A stretch of DNA of 64,000 bases, taken from positions 1 to 64,000 of the forward strand of contig JBNJEH010000001.1 in NCBI GenBank assembly GCA_051745635.1, given 5' to 3'. The position numbers were made by a program, and so were the translations under genes. Origin of the DNA: Brumimicrobium sp051745635. Its GTDB lineage: Bacteria; Bacteroidota; Bacteroidia; Flavobacteriales_D; Crocinitomicaceae. Positions 34,579-42,078 of this stretch are shown one piece after another. Each line of letters opens with the position of its first letter. Within the stretch, counting starts at the first letter, position 1. A model generated the notes under the pieces. The model worked only from the letters and a program-made list of their open reading frames with translations, did no database searches and was not told the origin of the DNA.

Positions 34579-35403
34579 TCAGCTTAATGCAAAGCGTTTA
34601 AATGCTGTAACCGTCAGCCCGGATGCCGTCTCGTCCAGGAATTGCTGGACATTTTTCTTGTTGTCGCGCACAAAGGCCTGACTCAATAGGGTATTCTCTT
34701 TAAAGAATTTATTTAATCGTCCCTGAGCAATTTTTTCAGCGAGATCTGCAGGTTTCCCTTCTTCGATAGCTTGATCTTTTCCAACCTGAACTTCGTGATC
34801 AATTGTTTCCTGGTCGACTCCATCTTTATTCAAAGCCACAGGATTCATAGCTGCAACCTGCATTGCTACTTGACGCCCGGCTTCTTCAACATCGTCTCCA
34901 CCTTTGTTGAGGCCGACGAGCGAAGCAATTTGATTTCCGGGGTGATTGTAAGCCACCACAGCTTCAGCAGATATCTTTCCAAAACCAGAGAGGTCCAATT
35001 TTTCACCGATCACTCCAATTTGTTCTGTGATTTTTTCTTCGACAGAGAGCTTTTCATCATAAGCTGCTGATTTGAGTTCTTCAACAGTGTCTACATCTTT
35101 ATCAATAGCTACATTCAATAATGATTGAACGAAGTTTCTGAAATCTTCGTTTTTCGCTACGAAATCTGTTTCACAGTTCAATTGAAGAATGTACCCTGTA
35201 TTGCCTTTAGATTCTGCAAAAATAACTCCTTCTTTGGCTTCGTTGTCACCGCGCTTTGCCGCGACTTTTTGACCTTTTTTGCGCAGGAGATCTACCGCTT
35301 GCTCCATGTCGCCATCCGCTTCGACGAGGGCTTTTTTGCAGTCCATCATTCCTGCACCCGTCTTCTTTCTTAATTCGTTAACTTGACTTGCTGTAATTGC
35401 CAT
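34579..35403 (-). CDS. tsf: Translation elongation factor Ts
   Basis: Nucleotide exchange factor for EF-Tu, 274 residues. The UBA-like N-terminus (VNELRKKTGAGMMDCKKALVEADGDMEQAVDLLRKKG) and the LQLNCETDFVAKNEDF core motif are diagnostic. It begins 21 nt after rpsB, the near-universal rpsB-tsf pair. Confidence 0.97.
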   Translation of the reverse strand: MAITASQVNELRKKTGAGMMDCKKALVEADGDMEQAVDLLRKKGQKVAAKRGDNEAKEGVIFAESKGNTGYILQLNCETDFVAKNEDFRNFVQSLLNVAIDKDVDTVEELKSAAYDEKLSVEEKITEQIGVIGEKLDLSGFGKISAEAVVAYNHPGNQIASLVGLNKGGDDVEEAGRQVAMQVAAMNPVALNKDGVDQETIDHEVQVGKDQAIEEGKPADLAEKIAQGRLNKFFKENTLLSQAFVRDNKKNVQQFLDETASGLTVTAFKRFALS

Positions 35404-35424
35404 AATGCTATTAAAATTACTCGA

Positions 35425-36402
35425 TTATTTATCGGATTCCTCCTTTTTTTCTGTTTCTTCTGCAGCTTTCTGATCTTTGGCTTCCTCCTTTTTAGCTTCA
35501 GCTTTTTTAGGTTCAGCTTTTTTGGATTGAGCTTTCTTCTCACCCTCATCTTTAGATGCTGCTTTTTCCTCAGTTTCGCTGCTTTTGTCTGCTTTAGCTT
35601 TTTTGTCAGCTTCTTCTTTCTTGGCTGCAGCTTCTTCTTTTTTCTTCGTTGCTGCCTCTTCTTTTTTGGCTTTCTGCTCTTTCTTATCCGCTTCTTGTTG
35701 CGCTTTCGCCGTTTTGCGTTCTTCCAGTCCTTCGCGAATTGCTTCAGTGACATGGTCTAAAATGATAGCAATTGACTTGGTCGCATCGTCGTTAGATGGA
35801 ATTGGAAAGTCTACAGACCGCGGATCTGAATTGGTGTCAATCATTGCGAAAGTCGGAATGTTCAAACGAACTGCTTCTTTCAATGCAATGTTTTCTTTCA
35901 TGACATCGACGATAAATATAGCCGCTGGCTGTCGTGTCATTTCAGAGATAGAACCAAAATTCTTTTCGAGTTTTTCACGTTGACGCGTACGGAACAATTT
36001 TTCGCGCTTGTTCAACGTGTCCCAGGTTCCGTCTGACTTCATTTTATCGATAGTCGCCATTTTGCGGACGGACTTGCGGGTAGTTGAGAAGTTGGTGAGC
36101 ATCCCGCCTGTCCAGCGTTCTGTAACGTAAGGCATGTTGACCGCTTTTACGCGATCAGCCATAATTTGTTGCGCTTGTTTCTTCGTGGCTACGAACAAAA
36201 TTTTCTTACCTGATTTTGCAATTTGTTTGAGCGCTGCACACGCTTGCTCGAGATGAGCGATTGTCTTATTTAAATCGATAACGTGGATACCTTTCTGCTC
36301 ATCAAAAATGTATGGAGCCATTGCGGGGTTCCACTTTCTTTTCATGTGTCCGAAATGTACACCTGCTTCTAATAATTCTTTAAATTCTGCTTTTTTTGAC
36401 AT
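35425..36402 (-). CDS. rpsB: 30S ribosomal protein S2 with long charged C-terminal extension
   Basis: Small-subunit ribosomal protein. Residues 1-228 are canonical S2 (LLEAGVHFGHMKRKWNP, WTGGMLTNF, NIPTFAMIDTNSDP). From about 229 to 325 follows a tail of some 97 residues consisting almost wholly of Lys, Glu, Ala, Asp and Gln with a few Ser (KKEEA, KKKEEAAAKKEEA, KKAEAKKEEA). The tail is low-complexity and probably a charged helix or disordered. The frame is open throughout with no sign of a frameshift. Confidence 0.97.
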   Translation of the reverse strand: MSKKAEFKELLEAGVHFGHMKRKWNPAMAPYIFDEQKGIHVIDLNKTIAHLEQACAALKQIAKSGKKILFVATKKQAQQIMADRVKAVNMPYVTERWTGGMLTNFSTTRKSVRKMATIDKMKSDGTWDTLNKREKLFRTRQREKLEKNFGSISEMTRQPAAIFIVDVMKENIALKEAVRLNIPTFAMIDTNSDPRSVDFPIPSNDDATKSIAIILDHVTEAIREGLEERKTAKAQQEADKKEQKAKKEEAATKKKEEAAAKKEEADKKAKADKSSETEEKAASKDEGEKKAQSKKAEPKKAEAKKEEAKDQKAAEETEKKEESDK

Positions 36403-36433
36403 CTTAATAAATTTTCATGTTTACTTTCCCTAT

Positions 36434-36449
36434 CTGCCGTGAACGGCAG
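36434..36449 (-). promoter_or_regulatory. Hairpin in the rpsB leader
   Basis: A perfect CTGCCG-TTCA-CGGCAG stem-loop (minus strand) lies 32 nt before the rpsB ATG, within a 134-nt gap between rpsI and rpsB. It has no U run. It may be an S2-binding autoregulatory structure or a dispersed REP hairpin; sequence alone cannot decide. Confidence 0.4.
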
Positions 36450-36536
36450 GCTTTAGTAGGCAATTGCCGAGGGTTCTTTCGAAAAGTGCTCAACAACTTG
36501 GATACTAAACAAGCGCCAAATAAGGATAAAATTCGA

Positions 36537-36923
36537 TTAACGTTTTGAGAATTGGAATTGCTTCCGTGCCTTGGGCTGACCTGGTTTTTTACGCTCAACC
36601 ATTCTTGGGTCACGCGTCATTAAACCTCGCGCTTTCAAAGCGGGCTTGTGTTCCTCATCTATTTTTACAAGTGCGCGAGCTATTCCTAAACGGATAGCTT
36701 CTGCCTGACCATTAATTCCTCCTCCTGATACATTTACGACGACGTCGTATTTTCCAGTCGTTTCCGTGAGCTCAAAAGCTTGCATTACCTTCGCTTGAAG
36801 TGTAGCGACAGGAAGGAAAGATTTATAATCCTGCTTGTTCACTGTGATGTTGCCTTTGCCTTCTTTCAGGTAAACGCGCGCCACAGACGTTTTTCTTCTA
36901 CCGAGTGTGTTAATTATCTCCAT
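36537..36923 (-). CDS. rpsI: 30S ribosomal protein S9
   Basis: A 128-residue small-subunit protein. GRRKTSVARVYL at the N-terminus, GGGINGQAEAIRLGIARAL in the core and the basic tail ending FQFSKR, which reaches the P-site tRNA, are all typical. It follows rplM by 5 nt. Confidence 0.98.
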   Translation of the reverse strand: MEIINTLGRRKTSVARVYLKEGKGNITVNKQDYKSFLPVATLQAKVMQAFELTETTGKYDVVVNVSGGGINGQAEAIRLGIARALVKIDEEHKPALKARGLMTRDPRMVERKKPGQPKARKQFQFSKR

Positions 36924-36928
36924 ACTAA

Positions 36929-37384
36929 TTATTTGATTGATTCAAGATTGAACTTTTCAGGTTTTTGGGCGTCATGACCATGCTCTGATCCAACACACAC
37001 CTTTAAATTGGTGTATAGCTGACTCCCTAATTTATTTTTAGGGAGCATACCCTTTACCGCGTTCTCTACTAAACGTTCCGGACGTTTATCTCTTAGTTGC
37101 TCTGCAGTTAATGAGCGCTGTCCACCTGGATAGCCCGTGTGGCGTATGTACACCTTGTCAGACCATTTTTTTCCTGTTAACTCCACTTTCTCTGCATTGA
37201 CAACGATCACGTTATCACCACAGTCAGCGTGCGGAGTATAGTTCGGCTTGTGCTTTCCTCGGATTAACTGCGCTACTTTGCTTGCTAAACGACCGAGCGT
37301 TTCGCCTTCTGCATCAACTAACAACCACTTCTTATCAGCAGTCTCTTTGTTGGCAGAAACAGTTTTGTAACTTAATGTATCCAC
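36929..37384 (-). CDS. rplM: 50S ribosomal protein L13
   Basis: A 151-residue large-subunit protein with WLLVDAEGETLGRLAS, VIVVNAEKVELTGKKW, Y-RHTGYPGG and AVKGMLPKNKLG motifs. First gene of the rplM-rpsI-rpsB-tsf cluster, driven by the strong promoter at 37431-37462. Confidence 0.98.
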   Translation of the reverse strand: MDTLSYKTVSANKETADKKWLLVDAEGETLGRLASKVAQLIRGKHKPNYTPHADCGDNVIVVNAEKVELTGKKWSDKVYIRHTGYPGGQRSLTAEQLRDKRPERLVENAVKGMLPKNKLGSQLYTNLKVCVGSEHGHDAQKPEKFNLESIK

Positions 37385-37430
37385 TTCTTTCTAATTTAAA
37401 AATAAGACAATAATCCCAAAATTGGGGCTG

Positions 37431-37462
37431 CAAAGATATAACTTCTTGGTTTGAATCACAAA
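37431..37462 (-). promoter_or_regulatory. Promoter of the rplM-rpsI cluster
   Basis: On the minus strand TTTG, 20 nt, then TATCTTTG: a full consensus Bacteroidota promoter. Just after the -7 box the transcript would open with CCCCAATTTTGGG (about 37415-37427), a small 5' hairpin that could affect stability or regulation. Confidence 0.75.
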
Positions 37463-37592
37463 TGGTTTGTTGAAAAGATTGAAAATTGACGCGTGATCGA
37501 GGAGTCGCGTACTGTTTTAACCGCTACAGGCGGCAAAAATAATGAATTTTGCTAAGTAATAAAAGCGCTCAATCGATAATCATGGGATTTAT

Positions 37593-37600
37593 TATCTTTG
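37593..37600 (+). promoter_or_regulatory. Candidate -7 box for the S9 peptidase gene
   Basis: TATCTTTG matches TAnnTTTG and lies 20 nt before ATG 37621; a clear -33 TTTG is not found. Confidence 0.4.
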
Positions 37601-37620
37601 ACTGCTGTAAAATTGAAATT

Positions 37621-39744
37621 ATGAGATTACGTACTTTGTTGTGTATGGGGTTATTGGTGTTCGCTTCCGCGGTGAATGGTCAGGAAGAAAAGAAATCGAT
37701 GTCGCTGAAAGAGGCCGTTCTTGGTCAGTATAGCTTGTTCGCACCTGATGATATTTACGGGTTTGACTGGATACCGGATACTAAAAAGTATGCGTTTGTT
37801 AAAAATTATCGCCAACTCTGGGTTGCTGAATTGAAGGGAGAAGCAAAAAAAGTAATTACTGTAGATCAAATCAACGAATCGATTGGTTCAGAAATGAGGG
37901 TGTTGGCTGATGTCACCTGGAAAGACGAAAATACATTTTATGCTTCATTTCAAAATGAGTTTATTGTTTACCATTTGAATGAAAAAGATGGTGCGGTTCT
38001 GAACTTGCCACCGAATGCCGAAAATATGACGTTACATGCTGAAAGTGGTCAGGTTGCCTACACAGTGAAGAACGATATCTTTTACAAGAAATTTTCTTCA
38101 AACCCAGTGCGTGTGACGAACAACGACGACCCTGACATCGTTTCGGGAAAAGCTATTGCACGGAGTGAATTTGGCATTACAGGAGGACTGTTTTGGTCGA
38201 ACGACGGAAAAAAATTGGCGTTCTACCAGAAAGATGAAAGTGCTGTTCACGATTACCCTTTGTTGAATATCAATGCCTATCCGGGAGCATTGAAATCGGT
38301 AAAGTATCCGATGGCTGGTCAGCCGAGTGAACATGCAAAAATTGGAATTTACAATCTAAAAGAAAAAACGACCAGCTTTATTGAGCCGAGAACCGGAGAA
38401 GAAAGCTATCTCACGAATTTAACATGGACGCCCGATGATGAGCGACTTCTGTTTGCCGAACTTAATCGCGGTCAGAATCACATGTGGCTACAGGTTTATG
38501 ATCATCATGCGCAATTTATCAAAACGGTTTTTGAGGAAACGAGTGACACTTGGGTAGAACCCGAACGCCCGCCTTATTTCTATACGGGTTCCAGTGACGA
38601 ATTTGCCTGGGTCAGCGAACGGGACGGTTTCGACAATCTTTATCTGTACTCGATAGAAGACGGCCTGAAAGAACAGCTCACCAACAACGAATTTGTGATT
38701 AAGGATGTTTTAAAGGCAACGGAAGATGGCTCCTTGTTTTATACCGCTACGGGGCCGAATCCGCTCAACACTCAAATTTATAAACTTTCAAAAAATGGTA
38801 AACAACATTTGCTGACTCCGGAAGCGGGCACGCACAGCGCCAAAATTCACTGTAGCGGAAAGTATATTTTTGATCAATATTCAGCGCATGATATTCCCGG
38901 TAAATCCAGAATTTTGAAAAGAGACAGAGTTGTTAAGGAGCTCGTCAATGCGGATAATCCCCTGGCGGATTACGCCATTTCGCCTGCTGAGATATCAACT
39001 GTTTCTGCAATGGACAGCACAAAACTCTACACGCGCATGATTAAGCCTTACGATTTTGACAGCACAAAACAATACCCGGTTTTGGTTTACGTTTACGGCG
39101 GTCCGCACGCTCAAATGATTACGAATGAATGGCTGGACGGAGCGAGTTTATGGATGCACTGGATGGCCAATCAAGGTTATATTGTATATTCAGTGGACAA
39201 TCGCGGATCTGCTTATCGGGGAGTTGACTTCGAGCACTGTATTCATCGAAACCTCGGAAAATATGAGCTGGAAGATCAAATTACAGGAGCAAAATACCTG
39301 AAACAGTTACCTTATGTCGATGCTGACCGAATTGCCGTTCATGGATGGAGTTTTGGTGGTTTTATGACGACGACGATGCTGCTGAAAGCAAAGGATCATT
39401 TCAATGCCGGAGTGGCTGGAGGACTGGTGAGCGACTGGAAATTTTATGAAGTTATGTACGGCGAACGTTATATGGATCGACCAGAGGAAAATGAGGAAGG
39501 TTATGCCTCGGCGAGTTTGCTCAATCACGCTGAAAAGCTGGAAGATGATTTGTTGATGATTCATGGTACAGCGGACAACGTGGTTGTGATGCAGCATAGT
39601 CTCACCCTCGTGAAGAAAATGATAGAGCATGGAATTCAAGTGGACTATTTCCCATACCCCATGCACGAGCACAATGTCAGAGGCGAAGATCGCGTTCATC
39701 TCATGGAAAAGGTGTTGAACTACATTATGGAGCACAATCGTTAA
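37621..39744 (+). CDS. S9 family dipeptidyl peptidase (DPP-IV-like)
   Basis: Exported prolyl-oligopeptidase-family exopeptidase of 707 residues. A signal peptide (MRLRTLLCMGLLVFASAVNG) precedes an eight-bladed propeller region (about 40-460) and an alpha/beta-hydrolase domain. The catalytic triad is visible as S577 (GWSFGG), D652 (GTADNVV) and H684 (MHEHN). LFWSNDGKKLAFYQKDES in the propeller is the DPP-IV-type region that carries the substrate N-terminus-binding residues. With the S46 enzyme at 8312 this suggests periplasmic peptide utilisation. The upstream part of the open frame (from 37549) is not counted because it includes the promoter. Confidence 0.93.
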   Translation: MRLRTLLCMGLLVFASAVNGQEEKKSMSLKEAVLGQYSLFAPDDIYGFDWIPDTKKYAFVKNYRQLWVAELKGEAKKVITVDQINESIGSEMRVLADVTWKDENTFYASFQNEFIVYHLNEKDGAVLNLPPNAENMTLHAESGQVAYTVKNDIFYKKFSSNPVRVTNNDDPDIVSGKAIARSEFGITGGLFWSNDGKKLAFYQKDESAVHDYPLLNINAYPGALKSVKYPMAGQPSEHAKIGIYNLKEKTTSFIEPRTGEESYLTNLTWTPDDERLLFAELNRGQNHMWLQVYDHHAQFIKTVFEETSDTWVEPERPPYFYTGSSDEFAWVSERDGFDNLYLYSIEDGLKEQLTNNEFVIKDVLKATEDGSLFYTATGPNPLNTQIYKLSKNGKQHLLTPEAGTHSAKIHCSGKYIFDQYSAHDIPGKSRILKRDRVVKELVNADNPLADYAISPAEISTVSAMDSTKLYTRMIKPYDFDSTKQYPVLVYVYGGPHAQMITNEWLDGASLWMHWMANQGYIVYSVDNRGSAYRGVDFEHCIHRNLGKYELEDQITGAKYLKQLPYVDADRIAVHGWSFGGFMTTTMLLKAKDHFNAGVAGGLVSDWKFYEVMYGERYMDRPEENEEGYASASLLNHAEKLEDDLLMIHGTADNVVVMQHSLTLVKKMIEHGIQVDYFPYPMHEHNVRGEDRVHLMEKVLNYIMEHNR

Positions 39745-39832
39745 AATGTGTTGTTTTTGTTATTGGTCGAAGACCTCGGAGTCATTTTTTTTGGCATTGA
39801 ATTTGCTAATTTAGAGAGAAAAAAATAAAGTT

Positions 39833-40096
39833 ATGAAACAAGTATTTTTGAAAGCGACACTGATGATGGCAGGGATATTCCTGGTCTCATTTTATTCAGA
39901 AGCTCAGGAGAAAAAAGAAACGAACTATAAGCTGCGCAAGAAAGTTGAATTGCGCGAGCCGTTAAATCTAAAGAAGGTGGAACGACCAGTAGAGGAACGT
40001 TCAGCGAAACAAATGCGCAAGGAACTCCCAAAGCGAAAAGCGGTTGTTTATCCCGTGAAAGCAGTGCAACCCAAAAAATTGAGGTTGAAAAAGTAA
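39833..40096 (+). CDS. Small basic exported protein, unknown
   Basis: An 87-residue product with a signal peptide (MKQVFLKATLMMAGIFLVSFYSEAQ) and a mature part of about 62 residues that is very rich in Lys, Arg and Glu (LRKKVELREPLNLKKVERP ... KKLRLKK). No family recognised. The ATG is preceded by an A-rich stretch. It lies 88 nt after the S9 peptidase and may be separate from it. Confidence 0.6.
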   Translation: MKQVFLKATLMMAGIFLVSFYSEAQEKKETNYKLRKKVELREPLNLKKVERPVEERSAKQMRKELPKRKAVVYPVKAVQPKKLRLKK

Positions 40097-40313
40097 ATTA
40101 AAGGAAGTTTATAATACGCCAATAGGGATGCTGTTCAGAAGTTCTAACGTGCGTTCCTTTTTACGTGCAATTGATTTGAAGTAGTAGAGCACTAATTAAG
40201 GCGTTTTCTTCTAAACCGATTGTTAAATAATCTAGCTTAACCAACTTTTTAGTTTTTTATTTAAAATAAAGTAAAAAAATACTTTTCTGTGCTGACGATG
40301 CGAAAATATCGTA
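40097..40313. other. AT-rich gap upstream of the methionine leader
   Basis: No gene seen. It is AT-rich and ends at the -7 box 40314-40321. GTGCTGACGAT at 40289-40299 recurs at 40410-40420 inside the aptamer. Confidence 0.5.
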
Positions 40314-40321
40314 TATATTTG
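40314..40321 (+). promoter_or_regulatory. -7 box of the methionine operon promoter
   Basis: TATATTTG fits TAnnTTTG exactly and stands about 33 nt before the start of the SAM aptamer, where a riboswitch transcript should begin. The -33 region (TTTTCTG) is weak. Confidence 0.55.
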
Positions 40322-40353
40322 CACCCAGGTTTACGCCCTAACGGCGCTTTGAA

Positions 40354-40483
40354 ATTTATAAAGACGAGGTGAGAGACTGGCTCATTGACCCTCGGGCAAC
40401 CCACTTTAAGTGCTGACGATACTATCAGCATTGGAAAACCGGTGCCAACTCCAGATTCTGTTTTAAAACAGAAAAATATAAAT
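40354..40483 (+). ncRNA. SAM-I (S-box) riboswitch
   Basis: The conserved S-box core is readable: AAGACGAGGTGAGAGACTGG, then GACCCTCGGGCAACCC, a P3-type stem TGCTGA/TCAGCA (40411-40430), and CCGGTGCCAACTCC, matching the SAM-I GGUGC-yAA-UCC block. P4 is an 18-nt perfect palindrome (40456-40473) and P1 closes TTTATA (40355-40360) with TATAAA (40477-40482). It precedes metY-metX-hom-metZ, as expected for a SAM-sensing leader. No terminator directly overlaps P1; the closing helix ends 8 nt before a leader ORF start, suggesting control of its translation. Confidence 0.88.
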
Positions 40484-40491
40484 GAGTAATT

Positions 40492-40614
40492 ATGAAAGCA
40501 CAGAAAAAATTAATTCCCGCATTTCGATCGCTCCTCGAGCGACACTCACGAAAATTCTTTTTCACTACTAGCAACGCTACTTGTTGTTGCTGTTGGTGTA
40601 TGTGCTGCTGCTAA
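40492..40614 (+). CDS. Cysteine-rich leader peptide of metY operon
   Basis: A 40-codon ORF, ATG to TAA, between riboswitch and metY. The product starts MKAQKKLIPAFRS and ends CCCCWCMCCC: eight of its last ten residues are Cys, the other two Trp and Met. Codons for the run (TGT/TGC) occupy 40582-40611. The ATG lies 8 nt after the riboswitch P1 helix. An unbroken run of a rare amino acid just before a stop and a hairpin is the hallmark of a ribosome-stalling attenuator, here for cysteine. A metal-binding micropeptide is an alternative. Translation has not been shown. Confidence 0.7.
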   Translation: MKAQKKLIPAFRSLLERHSRKFFFTTSNATCCCCWCMCCC

Positions 40615-40645
40615 CTCATGCAGTAAATGCACAATCTCGTAGTTA

Positions 40646-40664
40646 GTCTCCAGGGCCCGGAGAC
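40646..40664 (+). promoter_or_regulatory. GC-rich hairpin between leader peptide and metY
   Basis: GTCTCC and GGAGAC pair perfectly around AGGGCCC. It lies 31 nt after the leader ORF stop and 38 nt before metY ATG. A U-rich stretch begins only about 10 nt later (CCCTTTTATT), so it is a poor intrinsic terminator and could act instead as a translational or antitermination element responding to ribosome position. Confidence 0.6.
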
Positions 40665-40702
40665 GATACAACCCTTTTATTCAATTTTTTAAAATTATTA
40701 CA

Positions 40703-42028
40703 ATGTCACAGGAAAATTATCATTATGAAACGCTACAGTTACATGCTGGGCAAGAAGTAGATGCACAAACAGGATCAAGAGCTGTTCCTATTTATCAGAC
40801 ATCTTCTTATGTATTTAAGGATTCGGATCATGCAGCTAAACTCTTTGGCTTGAAGGAGTTTGGGAACATCTACACCCGAATTATGAATCCAACAACTGAT
40901 GTTTTTGAGAAACGGATTGCCGCTTTAGAAGGTGGAGTTGCCGCCGTTGCTGTCGCTTCTGGTCAGGCTGCACAATTTATTGCGTTAAACAACATTCTTG
41001 AAGCGGGAGATAACTTTGTTACTTCTCCGCATCTGTATGGTGGAACGTATAATCAGTTTAAAGTTTCTTTCGAGCGAATTGGAATCGAAGCACGATTCAC
41101 AAAAGGTATAGAATCCGATGACTTTTTAGAGCGCATTGATGAAAGTACAAAAGCGATCTATCTGGAGACCATAGGGAATCCAGCATTTAGTGTAGCTGAT
41201 TTTGACAAAATAGCGGCGATCGCAAAATCGCACAACATCCCGTTGATCATTGACAATACCTTTGGCGCAGCTGGCTATCTGTTTCGACCGATTGATCATG
41301 GCGCAGATGTCGTTGTGGCTTCGGCTACAAAGTGGATCGGTGGGCATGGAACGAGTATCGGCGGTGTGATCGTGGACGCCGGCAATTACGACTGGGGTAA
41401 CGGCAAATTTCCCGTTTTCTCAGAACCGTCCAAAGGATATCACGGCCTAGTCTTTTCTGACGTCTTTGGCAAGGAAGGACCCTTTGGTAACATCGCTTTT
41501 GCTATAAGAGCTCGTGTAGAGGGGCTTCGCGATTTCGGACCAGCCCTTTCTCCATTTAATTCTTTCCAGCTCATTCAAGGATTGGAGACATTATCGCTTC
41601 GAGTCGAAAAAACAGTGAGCAATGCTTTGAAAATTGCAAAATGGCTCGAAGATCATGACGAGGTCGAATATGTCAATTATCCTGGCTTGAAGAGTTCTCC
41701 TTACTACGAACGCGCTCAACATTACTTGAAAAATGGTTATGGAGGTGTTTTGAGCTTTAAACTGAAAGAAGGTCAGGAAGCAGCTGATCGATTGGTTAAT
41801 AATGTAAAACTTATTTCGCATTTGGCGAATGTCGGAGATGCCAAGACATTGATCATTCATCCGTCGTCGACTACTCACGAACAGCTATCTCATGACGAAC
41901 AAATCAGTTCAGGAGCAATTCCCGGTTTACTGCGCTTGTCCGCAGGGATTGAACATCCCGATGACCTGATCAATGATCTATCGGCTGCATTGAAGAAAAA
42001 AAGAGAACAATTAGAACCCATTAATTAA
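40703..42028 (+). CDS. metY: O-acetylhomoserine sulfhydrylase
   Basis: PLP enzyme making homocysteine from O-acetylhomoserine and sulfide; 441 residues, the longer MetY-type of the Cys/Met metabolism family. Seen are YTRIMNPT near 57-64, the PLP-stacking SPHLYGGTYN at 108-117, DNTFG at 184-188, and Schiff-base K210 in VVVASATKWIGGHGTS. The family-typical insertion after this site (KFPVFSEPSKGYHG) separates it from MetB/MetZ. First enzyme gene behind the SAM riboswitch and Cys-rich leader; followed by metX. Confidence 0.93.
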   Translation: MSQENYHYETLQLHAGQEVDAQTGSRAVPIYQTSSYVFKDSDHAAKLFGLKEFGNIYTRIMNPTTDVFEKRIAALEGGVAAVAVASGQAAQFIALNNILEAGDNFVTSPHLYGGTYNQFKVSFERIGIEARFTKGIESDDFLERIDESTKAIYLETIGNPAFSVADFDKIAAIAKSHNIPLIIDNTFGAAGYLFRPIDHGADVVVASATKWIGGHGTSIGGVIVDAGNYDWGNGKFPVFSEPSKGYHGLVFSDVFGKEGPFGNIAFAIRARVEGLRDFGPALSPFNSFQLIQGLETLSLRVEKTVSNALKIAKWLEDHDEVEYVNYPGLKSSPYYERAQHYLKNGYGGVLSFKLKEGQEAADRLVNNVKLISHLANVGDAKTLIIHPSSTTHEQLSHDEQISSGAIPGLLRLSAGIEHPDDLINDLSAALKKKREQLEPIN

Positions 42029-42033
42029 TGCTG

Positions 42034-42064
42034 AAAGCGTCGAGTATTCAATGCTCGGCGCTTT
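42034..42064 (+). terminator. Intercistronic hairpin between metY and metX
   Basis: AAAGCG-T-CGAG pairs with CTCG-G-CGCTTT around a 9-nt loop, 5 nt after metY stop, followed by AAATTTT. It may be a weak terminator or an mRNA-processing/stability element lowering expression of the distal genes. Confidence 0.55.
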
Positions 42065-42078
42065 AAATTTTAAGTAAA

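Noticed and set aside
35383..35760. Plus-strand open frame rich in Phe, Cys and Ser
   Set aside because: It is the mirror of the Lys/Glu-rich S2 tail; biased codons on one strand keep the other strand open.
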